From assembly GCA_008682415.1 (NCBI GenBank), contig VANK01000004.1:544571-608570 (forward strand): a DNA stretch of 64,000 nt. Reading direction: 5' to 3'. Each line of letters opens with the position of its first letter. Position 1 is the first letter of the stretch. Below, one piece after another: positions 52,749 to 61,029 of the stretch. The position numbers were made by a program, and so were the translations under genes. The notes beneath the pieces were generated by a model. It had not been told where the DNA came from and made no database searches. It worked only from the letters and a program-made list of their open reading frames with translations. The stretch comes from Acidobacteria bacterium AB60. GTDB lineage: Bacteria > Acidobacteriota > Terriglobia > Terriglobales > Acidobacteriaceae.

Positions 52749-54457
52749 GCCCCTGTGGTCTCAAGGCGCAGTTCCACGATCCCCGTGTTTCCCGCCTGGT
52801 CGACGATCATGACCTGCAGTTCGCGATCGGTGAGCCCCGGATGCAACCGCTTGAGATCATCCCGCGCCTGGTTCACAAGCTGCTGGAGCGATTTGCGCGC
52901 AAACAGGTTGGGGGGCTGAAAAACGCCGAGACGGTCGAGGAAGGCAAAGATAAGTTCAAGCGATCCGTGAACAAAGCTCACCGTCAATCTGCGAACCTGG
53001 TTCGCGACCACAACCCCGAACGGCACACGCGTCCGGAAGCTATCCGGCATTCCAGGAGATCGGAGCCGCTCGATTGTGATCACCTGGCTCTGCCTCGCGG
53101 CCCCTGTCGTCGTTACCAGATGCTCGACGGCAGGGGAAAAGCTTCTTAATTCGTCGTTGCGATCCGCCGGGCGATTCACCTGGCGGAGCTGAATGGTGAG
53201 GGACGACGCCAACGCATCGGCGGCCGTGCCCGAAAATGCCGAAAGCTCCACGGAGACCGCTCCATTGCCGCTCTGATCCAGCAGCGCATTCAGCTTCGTC
53301 GCCAGTTCGCGCGGAGCCAACGGATGCCCGATCGCACTGCCGGAAGAATTGTGCAACTGGTAGCGCACGCTGTCTGGCGTAATGGCCTCACGAATCGACC
53401 AGGGCACGCTCCCGGCAAGAGCAGTTGCGCTCGGATGATACTGCCGATGCGCCGCCTCCGGAGAAGAACTTGCCGCCCCGGTTAAGTCGACGGGCGCGTC
53501 GAGCAACAGCGGTATCTCGAAATTGGTTCGGCCAGGATGCTCCTTCAGATCCCCGGCGGCCCGCGAAGACAGCTTCACGTGGGTCTGATGGAATTGGTCG
53601 CCCGCTACCTTTAATTCTTGTTTCCACTTCTCCGGGTCAGTTCCGGGCGGCGGCCTCGGTCCGATCGGGTCGACTTTTTCAGTCCTCTCGCGAACCTCTT
53701 CCTGCACAACGCCCGGATCCCCACTCGCTGCTAAACCCTCGGCGATATCCGGGAACGTCAGCTCCGCCACCTCTTGAGGAGGCTCCGCCAACCGCGCGCC
53801 CGCACCCTCGCGAGAAAACCGGCGGTACCAAGAGACCAGATCATCGGAGGGTGACTTCAAAAGCGGGTCGTTGCGAAACAGGCTCCGCGTGTCCAACTCC
53901 GACATCGTCACCCAGTCCAGCTCGCCGGTGGCCCTCAGGCCCCTCTCCGCCTGGAACCTCTTCACCGCCCGCCTGGTCTTCGGACCCATGATCCCGTCAA
54001 CTGCCGCGGCGTCCTGAAGATATCCAAGCTCTCGCAACCGCCCTTGCGCTCTCCGCACCGACCCCGTCCACAGATCGTCAATCAGAAGGCGAGGAGGTTT
54101 GGGGTGTTCCAGTTCCCAACTCGACACATACCGGTCCAGGTTCACTGAAGTCGGATGTTCCATGAGCTCGAACTCGAGCCGCTGCTGCCGAAGTTTGCGG
54201 TCTCGCTCCACATCCCAGTGGTCTCGCTCCACGTCCAGGCCGTCTCGCCATCCATCCAGCCTGGGCCCCGGCGCTCTCTCCGGAATCTTCACTTCGGGGC
54301 GAAGGCGGGCCTCAATCTGCGCCGAGCTCCACGGCGCCGCCGCGAGCACGAACACGAAGACGAAGACGAACAACCGTCCCCCGCGCCGGCAAACAGCGGA
54401 AGCACCCGCCGCCTGCCCAAATCTGTGCAAGGAGATAAACCTGGAGAAGATCGACAT
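52739..54457 (-). CDS. secreted peptidoglycan-binding protein with unknown C-terminal domain
   Basis: 572 residues. N-terminal hydrophobic signal 'RLFVFVFVFVLAAAPWSSAQ' encoded by short repeated codons. Residues about 130-185 form a PG_binding_1 domain: 'VRRAQGRLRELGYLQDAAAVDGIMGPKTRRAVKRFQAERGLRATGELDWVTMSEL'. A long Pro/charged linker and a C-terminal half follow ('RVPFGVVVANQVRRLTVSFVHGSLELIFAFLDRLGVFQPP...LTDRELQVMIVDQAGNTGIVELRL') of unknown fold. It is the first gene of a three-gene operon with the CHAT-like and two-TM genes, so it may be the cell-wall input. Confidence 0.7.
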   Translation of the reverse strand: MSIFSRFISLHRFGQAAGASAVCRRGGRLFVFVFVFVLAAAPWSSAQIEARLRPEVKIPERAPGPRLDGWRDGLDVERDHWDVERDRKLRQQRLEFELMEHPTSVNLDRYVSSWELEHPKPPRLLIDDLWTGSVRRAQGRLRELGYLQDAAAVDGIMGPKTRRAVKRFQAERGLRATGELDWVTMSELDTRSLFRNDPLLKSPSDDLVSWYRRFSREGAGARLAEPPQEVAELTFPDIAEGLAASGDPGVVQEEVRERTEKVDPIGPRPPPGTDPEKWKQELKVAGDQFHQTHVKLSSRAAGDLKEHPGRTNFEIPLLLDAPVDLTGAASSSPEAAHRQYHPSATALAGSVPWSIREAITPDSVRYQLHNSSGSAIGHPLAPRELATKLNALLDQSGNGAVSVELSAFSGTAADALASSLTIQLRQVNRPADRNDELRSFSPAVEHLVTTTGAARQSQVITIERLRSPGMPDSFRTRVPFGVVVANQVRRLTVSFVHGSLELIFAFLDRLGVFQPPNLFARKSLQQLVNQARDDLKRLHPGLTDRELQVMIVDQAGNTGIVELRLETTGACS

Positions 54458-54742
54458 CGCTTGTTCCCCCCTGTGCTTGCAATCAAGGAATCACCTGATT
54501 CAGGGGCCCGGGCCAGCCGTTTGGAAAGAGACGCCGGATTGGCTCCGCGCAAGGCAACGTCGAATGCTGCAGCCGGTGAGGATCGGCCTTGCCCTGTGCA
54601 CGGATCTTACGAAATCAACACGCGGCTCTCAGAACGAAACCGCGGAATCTACCCGGGGAAAGGGGTCAACGTCGGACGAATTGTAGCACCAAAAAACTTC
54701 TGCAGCGCTCGCTCGATCGGCGCCGCCGCGATCGCCCTGCCC

Positions 54743-55642
54743 CTATCGTTGATCCACCAGCCGGATCGTTTCAAGAAACACATCCCCGTCGATCGTCAGG
54801 CTCTTCGCGCTCACCTTGTCCAGCGTGTCCTGCGCCGTGTGGTGATAGCTGTTGTTCGGCCCGTAATCCAGGTCGATCACATCCACCGCCGGCACCCCGC
54901 GCTTCACAAACGGCAGATGATCGTCCTCCACCTCTTCCTCCTTCTGGAAGAAGTACCGGTCGTAGCCAAACTTGTGCGCCGCCTGCTTCACCAGACCCAC
55001 CAGCCACTCCGTGGAGTTCGTCTCCCGCTGGATATCCAGATCCTTATCCCCGATCATGTCCGCCAGCAGAAACGCCTTGATCTTTCCCAGCGTCCCCTCC
55101 CGCCCCCACTTCGCCGCCAGGTGCCGGCTCCCGTAGGTCGAGTCCGACTGCGACCAGCTCTGGAACGCCTCTTCCCCGTCGAAGAACACCAGCCACACCG
55201 AGTAGCCGTCCAGCTGCTTCCCGCCCGCCGTCTGTTCCCGGAACCGGTCCGCCAGCGCCATCAGCAGCCCTGTCGTGGCCGCGCCGTCGTTCGCCCCCAC
55301 AAAGTTGATGTTCTTCAGCGGATAGTTCGTCTCATAGTGCGTCGCCAGCACAATCACGCCCGGCTTCTTCCCCGCAAACCGCACAATGAAGTTCTTGAGC
55401 GGCACCGTCCCGATCGGCGTGTCCGCCGTGAACGCGTCCTCCTCCAGCTGGTCATGCTGGAAATGCCCCCGCAGAAACGCCTCCGCCTTCGCATGCCCCG
55501 CGCTGGTCGGCCAGCGCGGCCCGATCGCCACCAGCTCCCGCGCATACTCCAGCGCCTTCGTCCCGTTGAAGTGCTGCGCCTGCGCCCCCAGAGCCGACCC
55601 CATCAGCAACGCCAGCGCCGCCAAAACCCGCAGCCCCCTCAC
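54743..55642 (-). CDS. M28-type peptidase, glutaminyl-peptide cyclotransferase-like
   Basis: About 299 residues from GTG 55642 (start chosen for the signal peptide 'VRGLRVLAALALLMGSALGAQA'; exact start uncertain). The core resembles animal-type glutaminyl cyclases: 'LATHYETNYPLKNINFVGANDGAATTGLLMALADRF', 'LVFFDGEEAFQSWSQSDSTYGSRHLAAKW' and 'VEDDHLPFVKRGVPAVDVIDLDYGPNNSYHHTAQDTLDKV'. Zinc ligands Asp, Glu and His are in place. It would form N-terminal pyroglutamate on exported peptides. Encoded 113 bases after tatC on the same strand. Confidence 0.85.
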   Translation of the reverse strand: MRGLRVLAALALLMGSALGAQAQHFNGTKALEYARELVAIGPRWPTSAGHAKAEAFLRGHFQHDQLEEDAFTADTPIGTVPLKNFIVRFAGKKPGVIVLATHYETNYPLKNINFVGANDGAATTGLLMALADRFREQTAGGKQLDGYSVWLVFFDGEEAFQSWSQSDSTYGSRHLAAKWGREGTLGKIKAFLLADMIGDKDLDIQRETNSTEWLVGLVKQAAHKFGYDRYFFQKEEEVEDDHLPFVKRGVPAVDVIDLDYGPNNSYHHTAQDTLDKVSAKSLTIDGDVFLETIRLVDQR

Positions 55643-55755
55643 GCCTGCTGATACGCTCCGTGCCCCGTTCTTGCGATTTCTTTCTGTCGCAAGGGCGGGA
55701 GACCGCAAAGGCACACTTAAGGCCGCTACCGCAGCCTCAGTTCCCAGCACTTCCC

Positions 55756-56547
55756 TCACGCCTTGGCCTCTTTCGCCCGCCGCCGCGACGGATGCACCCA
55801 CCACGCCACTCCAATCCCAATCAGGTACAGCGACAGCATCGGCACCGCATACATGCACATCGCCCACGGGTCGGGACTCGGGCAGATCACCGCCGCCACC
55901 AGAAACACCGCCAGAATCGCGTAGCGAATGTTCTTCCACAAAAACCGCGGGCTCACAATCCCAAACAGCGCCAGAAAAAAGATCAGGATCGGCATCTCGA
56001 AGCTGATCCCCAATCCCAAAATGATCGACAGAAAAAAGCCCGTGTACTCCTCGATCGTGATAATCGGATTGAACCGCTTGCCGAACCCCAGAATCAGGAT
56101 CTTCAGCGCCCCCGGCAGCACAAAAAAGTACCCGAAGCTCGCCCCCGTCAGGAACAGCCCCACCGTCGCCGCCATGAACGGAACCACAAACCGCTTCTCG
56201 TTCTGATACAGACCCGGCGCGATAAACAGCCACACCTGGTACAGAATGAAGGGCGACGCCAGAATCGCCCCCCCGATCAGCGACACCTGCAGATACAGGT
56301 TCAGCGAATCCATCGGGTGCGTGTAATTCAGCTTGATCCCCAGCTGGTCCAGCGGCTTCTGCACCAGCCCGTACAGCCGCTCGTGATAGATGTACGCCAC
56401 CACGAACCCCAGCGCCAGGTAGATCGCCGCGTGCACAATCCGCTTGCGCAGCTCCTCCAGATGCTCCATCAGGCTCATGCCCGGGAGCTCCGCGCGCTCG
56501 CTCACCGCCTGCCGCGCCTTCCCAATTGCGTCCGCGGGATCAACCAT
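55756..56547 (-). CDS. tatC: Sec-independent translocase TatC
   Basis: 263 residues with six hydrophobic helices. Signature 'MSLMEHLEELRKRIVHAAIYLALGFVVAY' at the N-terminus, the conserved cytosolic-loop 'NLYLQVSLIGGAILASPFILYQVWLFIAPGLYQNEKRF' and 'FFLSIILGLGISFEMPILIFFL'. It recognises twin-arginine signals. ATG start overlaps tatB by 8 bases. Confidence 0.97.
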   Translation of the reverse strand: MVDPADAIGKARQAVSERAELPGMSLMEHLEELRKRIVHAAIYLALGFVVAYIYHERLYGLVQKPLDQLGIKLNYTHPMDSLNLYLQVSLIGGAILASPFILYQVWLFIAPGLYQNEKRFVVPFMAATVGLFLTGASFGYFFVLPGALKILILGFGKRFNPIITIEEYTGFFLSIILGLGISFEMPILIFFLALFGIVSPRFLWKNIRYAILAVFLVAAVICPSPDPWAMCMYAVPMLSLYLIGIGVAWWVHPSRRRAKEAKA

Positions 56548-57082
56548 GCTGGCTTACTGTCTCCGAAGTCGTGGGGCCTTGCCCGGTCTGCTGTTCCCTC
56601 TCCTGCCCCGGCGCGCCTGCCTCCGCTTCGCCCTGGACCTCCACCACGCTCCCCGGCCGCGCCGCCGGAACCGGCTCTCCCGTCAACGGCGGCTGGATCA
56701 CCGGCCCCGCATCCGACACCGCCTCGCCCTCTGCCCGATCGGCTGCCGGAAGCGCCTGCGCCGACACCGACGCCTGCTCCTCCACCCCCGCGCTCGGCGC
56801 CGGTAAAGCGCTCGCCGAAGGCGCCGGCAACGCCGCGGCCCGGGCCGCCCGCTCCGCCTCTTCCTTCTTCCGCCGGTCCGCCTCCTCCGACATCCGCAGT
56901 TCCTCTTCCATCTGGAACTTGAAGTCGTTGGAAGCCTTCCGGAACTCGTACATCAGCTTGCCGATCTGCCGCCCAATCTGCGGCAGCCGCCGCGGCCCAA
57001 ACACCACAAGCGCCAGCACCATCAGAATGAGCGAATCCGCCATCCCCAGGTTGGCAAGCTGAATTGGCGGTCCCATGGCCAT
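56540..57082 (-). CDS. tatB: Sec-independent translocase TatB/TatA-type component
   Basis: 180 residues from ATG 57082 (ATG 57076 possible). The membrane helix and amphipathic helix are 'LANLGMADSLILMVLALVVFGPRRLPQIGRQIGKLMYEFRKASNDFKFQMEEELR', with the FGP hinge typical of TatA/B. The long Ala/Pro/Glu-rich tail fits TatB better than TatA. It overlaps tatC, so the two are one transcript with the glutaminyl-cyclase-like gene downstream. No tatA elsewhere in view. Confidence 0.9.
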   Translation of the reverse strand: MAMGPPIQLANLGMADSLILMVLALVVFGPRRLPQIGRQIGKLMYEFRKASNDFKFQMEEELRMSEEADRRKKEEAERAARAAALPAPSASALPAPSAGVEEQASVSAQALPAADRAEGEAVSDAGPVIQPPLTGEPVPAARPGSVVEVQGEAEAGAPGQEREQQTGQGPTTSETVSQHG

Positions 57083-57133
57083 GAAGGTTAATGATACCTG
57101 CCGCCATCGCCCACGATCCAGCAACCCGCTCCA

Positions 57134-57154
57134 CCCTCGGCCCTTGGCCCTCGT
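57134..57154. repeat. short heptanucleotide run after the DinB gene
   Basis: CCCTCGG (57134), CCCTTGG (57141), CCCTCGT (57148). It starts five bases past the DinB stop (57159, minus strand); on that gene's sense strand it reads as GGGCCAAGGGCC, the same polarity as the repeats behind nadA and the 59.4 kb gene. Confidence 0.75.
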
Positions 57155-57158
57155 CACC

Positions 57159-57665
57159 CTACCAGGAGAATCCCCCCGACGGCGGCGGCCACGACCCCAG
57201 CATCTGCCGCAGCAGCACGATCCGCCCGAAGTGATAGTGGTTATGCGCCCCCAGGCTCTCCAACTGATCGCGCACACTCATCACCCGAACCGGCTGCCCC
57301 GGCCGCGACGGACACCGCACCGCCGCCTCCAGGCGCCCTACATTTCCCGCAATCGCCGCCGCCTGCTGCGCCCCCTCGAAGAACCGCACCCGCAGCTGGT
57401 TCCAGCTCTCCCGCTCCATGTCCTGCACCGTGGGAAACCCGTCCGCCGGGCTCAGCGGAAACGGCGTCTCCACCCCCGTCACCCAGTCCAGCGTCATCTG
57501 CTGCCAGAACACGATGTGCCACAGCTCTTCGTAAATCGAGTGCGGCGCGCCCGCCGGCTTCTTGTGCGCCAACTCCTCCGCCAGCGACTCCAGGATGTGC
57601 GCCGGCGTCGCCGCCGCGCTGTCCCCAATCAGTACCTGCTGCAGTTCACTTACACCCTCAGTCAT
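57159..57665 (-). CDS. DinB-family protein
   Basis: 168 residues from ATG 57665 (an upstream Met would add 16 Arg/Gly-rich residues). It has the DinB/YfiT four-helix pattern: 'SIYEELWHIVFWQQMTLDWVTG' with His, and 'LESLGAHNHYHFGRIVLLRQMLG' with the metal-binding HxxxH-type pair. These are putative metal-dependent transferases or stress proteins. Upstream lie octanucleotide repeats. Confidence 0.8.
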   Translation of the reverse strand: MTEGVSELQQVLIGDSAAATPAHILESLAEELAHKKPAGAPHSIYEELWHIVFWQQMTLDWVTGVETPFPLSPADGFPTVQDMERESWNQLRVRFFEGAQQAAAIAGNVGRLEAAVRCPSRPGQPVRVMSVRDQLESLGAHNHYHFGRIVLLRQMLGSWPPPSGGFSW

Positions 57666-57723
57666 GCCAGTAGCTTGCCTCACCCGCCCCCCACGCATCC
57701 ACCCGCCTCGCAACTTTCCGCGC

Positions 57724-57779
57724 GTTTCACCCCTTCACCTGTTCACCGTTTCACCCCTTCACCTTTTCACTCCATCACT
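57724..57779. repeat. octanucleotide tandem repeat (NNTTCACC)
   Basis: Seven contiguous 8-base units: GTTTCACC, CCTTCACC, TGTTCACC, GTTTCACC, CCTTCACC, TTTTCACT, CCATCACT. Fixed TTCACC core, variable first two bases. It lies between the divergent DinB and nadA transcripts, upstream of the riboswitch-like leader. Confidence 0.85.
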
Positions 57780-57796
57780 GCGTTACAATAACTTCC

Positions 57797-57905
57797 AGAT
57801 GCCGCCCCCAAAAGGGCCGAATCCGAACCCTTCCGGCGCGCATCTTGTATACCGAGGCCGCAACATCCCCGCGGGCGGGAACCTCCTGGATTCACGGAGG
57901 TTAGC
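57797..57905 (+). promoter_or_regulatory. candidate NAD+-I (nadA motif) riboswitch
   Basis: Upstream of nadA, in two parts. Domain 1: stem AGATGC (57797-57802) / GCATCT (57840-57845) enclosing CCCCC AAAA GGGCCGAA. Domain 2: 57855-57905 with CAACATCCCC GCGGGCGGGAAC and hairpin AACCTCC / GGAGGTT (57880-57886 / 57896-57902). The nadA motif is reported to be restricted to Acidobacteria, upstream of nadA, with two similar domains; GGGCCGAA and CAACAnCCCCG match my memory of its consensus. It would reduce nadA expression when NAD+ is high. Confidence 0.6.
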
Positions 57906-57990
57906 GCGTTCGCTGCTGCCCTGTATGTGCTTTCAACATCCCCGTTTGAACGCGCCCCTCGGGTGCGGTTCGAACTGAAGGCGGAACGAA

Positions 57991-59160
57991 GTGACTCCTG
58001 TTCTCGACGACCTCGCGGCGGCGCTTGCCATTGCAGCCACGCCCGCCGAATCCGGCGCTGCCTGCAGCCTGGAAAACTACCTCGCGCTCCCCGACCACAC
58101 CATGGACGCCCGCATCGCCGCGGCTCGTGCCCAACTCGGCGCCTCCACCATCCTCCTCGGCCATCACTATCAGCGCGATGAGGTCATCCGCTTCGCCGAC
58201 TTCACCGGCGACAGCTACAAGCTCTCCCAGGCCGCCGCCCAGACCGACGCCAAGTACATCGTCTTCTGCGGCGTCCACTTCATGGCCGAATCCGCCGACA
58301 TCCTCGGCAAGACCGAAGGTCCATCGAATCAAGCTCAGCAGGTCATCCTGCCCGACCTGAACGCCGGCTGCTCCATGGCCGACATGGCCGAGATCTCCCA
58401 GGTCGAAGCCTGCTGGGAATCCCTCGAGCGCATGGGCCTCACCGACAGCCTCGTCCCCCTCACCTACATGAACTCCACCGCCGCCATCAAGGCCTTCTGC
58501 GGCGAACACGGCGGCCTCGTCTGCACCTCCTCCAATGCCCGCGCCGCCTTTGAGTGGGCCTTCGCCCGCGGCCAAAGAATTCTCTTTCTCCCCGACCAGC
58601 ACCTCGGCCGCAACACCGGCTACGCCATGGGCATCCCCCTCCACGAGATGTCCGTATGGGATCCCTGGGCCCTTCAAGGCGGTCAATCCAAGGCCACCTT
58701 CGAAGCCAGCCGCATCCTCCTCTGGAAGGGCCACTGCTCCGTCCACCAGCGCTTCCTCCCCAGCCACGTCGACGCCGTCCGCGCCAAGTACCCCGGCATC
58801 CAGGTCATCGTCCATCCCGAGTGCCGCTGGGAGGTCTGCCAGAAGGCCGACGCCCTCGGCTCCACCGAGCGCCTCATCGCTCTCGTCGAACAGGCCCCGC
58901 CCGGCAGCATGTTTGCCGTCGGCACCGAGATCCACCTCGTCAACCGCATGGCCAAACGCTTCGCGGACGAGGGCAAGCGCGTCATCACCCTCGACGACAC
59001 CGGCTGCCTCTGCACCACCATGTACCGCATCAGCCCCCAGCACCTCGCCTGGGCACTGGAAAACCTCGTCGAAGGCCGCGTCGTCAACCGCATCCAGGTC
59101 CGCCGCAACGTCAAGCACTGGGCAAGAGTAGCCCTCGACCGCATGCTCGAAGTCGCCTGA
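57991..59160 (+). CDS. nadA: quinolinate synthase A
   Basis: 389 residues, GTG start at 57991. Three 4Fe-4S-type cysteines in the family contexts: 'YIVFCGVHFMAESA', 'VIVHPECRWEVCQKADA' and 'DDTGCLCTTMYRISPQHLAWAL'. 'ILLGHHYQRDEVIRFADFTGDSYKLSQAA' is the conserved substrate loop. It condenses iminoaspartate with dihydroxyacetone phosphate to quinolinate for NAD synthesis. It stands alone with a riboswitch-like leader. The 3' end touches the repeat block at 59162. Confidence 0.97.
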   Translation: MTPVLDDLAAALAIAATPAESGAACSLENYLALPDHTMDARIAAARAQLGASTILLGHHYQRDEVIRFADFTGDSYKLSQAAAQTDAKYIVFCGVHFMAESADILGKTEGPSNQAQQVILPDLNAGCSMADMAEISQVEACWESLERMGLTDSLVPLTYMNSTAAIKAFCGEHGGLVCTSSNARAAFEWAFARGQRILFLPDQHLGRNTGYAMGIPLHEMSVWDPWALQGGQSKATFEASRILLWKGHCSVHQRFLPSHVDAVRAKYPGIQVIVHPECRWEVCQKADALGSTERLIALVEQAPPGSMFAVGTEIHLVNRMAKRFADEGKRVITLDDTGCLCTTMYRISPQHLAWALENLVEGRVVNRIQVRRNVKHWARVALDRMLEVA

Positions 59161-59161
59161 A

Positions 59162-59418
59162 CCAAGGCCCAAGTACCAAGGGCCGATTACCAAGGATCAG
59201 GTGTGACGTCCCTCAACGCAGCATGAACAGGGGTGCCCCGTTCTAGGCGCGTTGTATGCGCCTAGGGTGGGACAGCACGAACCTCAGTTCACCCGCCCCT
59301 TGGTACTTCGCCCTCTCCCTGGGTGCCCCATCCTAGGCGCGTCTTTGTCTCATGCGCCTAGGGTGGGACAGCACGAACCTCAATCCACCCGCCCTCGGCC
59401 CTTGGCCCTTGGCCCTCG
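59162..59418. repeat. repeat block between convergent nadA and the 59.4 kb gene
   Basis: Begins one base after the nadA stop with inverted heptamers (CCAAGGC, CCAAGTA, CCAAGGG ...), then two hairpin elements of the CTAGGCGC stem class at 59233-59278 and 59323-59374, then forward CCCTTGG-type heptamers to 59418, three bases before the opposing stop. Both hairpins are bounded by GGTGCCCC and GGGACAGCACGAACCTCA. Confidence 0.92.
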
Positions 59419-59421
59419 TAT

Positions 59422-60273
59422 TTACCCCACGATCGCCGTTAAGCCAAAAATCCCGTCCGCCAAACTTACGTTCCCTTCGATCCGAGCCTGCTGACGAGCA
59501 GATACATGATCCATCCCCTTCGTGAACACGCGCCACGCAATCGCCTGGGGCAGCGTCACCTTACAAGCAACTTGCAAGGGACTCTCTCTTACGAAATGCC
59601 AGCCGTCATGCCGCTTGGTCATGGCCCAGCTTCCACCGCACTCCCCGGAAATCTCCAAGAGCACGTTCGTGCCTTCAGGAGAGTCGGTATGGCGATAGGC
59701 GTACGGCATGCCCCGCACAAAACAGTCCAGCACGGGATGATACAGCTCGGGCGTCATAATTCCTGGCCGTCCGGTTGCCAGACGAATTTGCTCCTGGTGA
59801 TGCCACCGTTCGGTTAATTCGCGGGCCGTATCGAACCAATTGAGAGATACGTCTTCACCCGCCCAACTGACATTGAAAGTGGCCCGCGCAAACGGATCAA
59901 GCGACTCATGGAAGCTTGCCGATTGATCGCACGCGATGGTCATCAGGCCAATCAAAACACCTGGGCTCAAACGGCGATACACAGCAACTCCTTCGTCATT
60001 CAACCGGTTGACCAGTGCGATTACGTCCTCCGGAGACTGAACGTTGGCATTTTCCACAAACCAGGAGTCGCGCACGAGCGACAGTTTGCGAAGGGCGGTG
60101 TCCAGCAAATGAGCCGCCACATCCCGTACTTTCCATCGGGGTGCCGTTGTCTGCCGATTCCACTCGTCTGAAGTGAGCGATTGCAGCAATGCGATGAGTT
60201 GCACATCCACCTTGCGCAGAAGGTGAGCGCAAAAAATCGGGTCGCAACCACTGAGCTGTCCCTCAATTCTCAT
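59422..60273 (-). CDS. maleylpyruvate-isomerase N-terminal (DinB-superfamily) protein
   Basis: 283 residues. Helical bundle with 'LTSDEWNRQTTAPRWKVRDVAAHLLDTALRKLSL', the MDMPI_N pattern with metal-binding His, and 'TARELTERWHHQEQIRLATG' giving a second metal-ligand region. The C-terminus ('VLLEISGECGGSWAMTKRHDGWHFV') is an SCP-like or separate domain. Mycothiol-dependent or related transferase is possible; the thiol is unknown in Acidobacteriota. Function not assigned. Confidence 0.75.
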   Translation of the reverse strand: MRIEGQLSGCDPIFCAHLLRKVDVQLIALLQSLTSDEWNRQTTAPRWKVRDVAAHLLDTALRKLSLVRDSWFVENANVQSPEDVIALVNRLNDEGVAVYRRLSPGVLIGLMTIACDQSASFHESLDPFARATFNVSWAGEDVSLNWFDTARELTERWHHQEQIRLATGRPGIMTPELYHPVLDCFVRGMPYAYRHTDSPEGTNVLLEISGECGGSWAMTKRHDGWHFVRESPLQVACKVTLPQAIAWRVFTKGMDHVSARQQARIEGNVSLADGIFGLTAIVG

Positions 60274-60316
60274 AACGGCAATTTAACAAACCGGCAACGA
60301 AGAAGTAGTCTCGTTC

Positions 60317-60993
60317 GTGGAGAGCACCGACTTGAATCGTATGCCGGATCACGTTCAAAATCTTTGGAAGAAGAATCTGGGCACGGTTCCCGACGAGATC
60401 TGGAATGATCGTGAAATGACTGTGCTCTGTCTGGCAGACAATGCACTCAGCGCAGTCTCATCGCGAATCGGGGAATTGCAGCGCCTTCGAACGCTTGATT
60501 TGGGCACAACCAATTAACCGAGTTGCCGGTTGAATTTGGCGATCTTACAGAGATCAGCGACTTCCTCTATTTACATGACAATCGCCTCGTGTCCTTACCG
60601 CATTCGCTGGGACGGCTGCAACGGTTGAAGTACCTGAATATCAGTCAAAACTGCTTCTCCGCATTCCCTGAACCGATTTGCCACATGTCCAGTCTTGTTG
60701 AGTTGCGCGCCACCGATAACCAGTTCGGCAGTTTGCCCGCTTCCATCGCTAGGCTGTCGCGACTGCGCGAACTCCATCTTAGAAACAATCAGCTTCGAAC
60801 GCTGCCGTCTGCGATCGCGGAGTTATCAGAGCTGCGCCTGCTCGATCTGCGCGGAAATCCGATCGAAACGCTGCCGGATTCGATTCTCGAAATGCCCCGG
60901 CTGGAGAAGATTGATCTAAGGTGGGTCGACGCGGCGCAGGCGTTACCGTGCCTTGACAAGTTGGAAGGCCGCGGCTGCCTCATCTACAGGTAG
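60317..60993 (+). pseudogene. leucine-rich repeat protein, single frameshift
   Basis: Two open frames in different registers join as one LRR protein. The first (60317-60517) ends '...LRTLDLGTTN' and a stop; the second, read from about 60505, gives 'HNQLTELPVEFGDL'. Restoring one G to the GGG at 60502-60504 gives 'LDLGHNQLTELPVEFG', a canonical LRR (LxxLxLxxNxLxxLPxxxG). About seven repeats follow, with 'LRELHLRNNQLRTLPSAIAEL' typical of leucine-rich PidE-like proteins. Recent inactivation, programmed shift or sequencing error cannot be distinguished here. Confidence 0.85.
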
Positions 60994-61029
60994 CGCCAGC
61001 TCGGCGGCTTCCATGCCCACCCGCAAACC

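Noticed and set aside
57799..57978. 59-residue frame before nadA
   Set aside because: No ribosome-binding site, no domain, and the same bases fit a riboswitch-like RNA structure better.
57901..59193. 430-codon frame antisense to nadA
   Set aside because: No domain; nadA motifs and three Fe-S cysteines on the other strand settle it.
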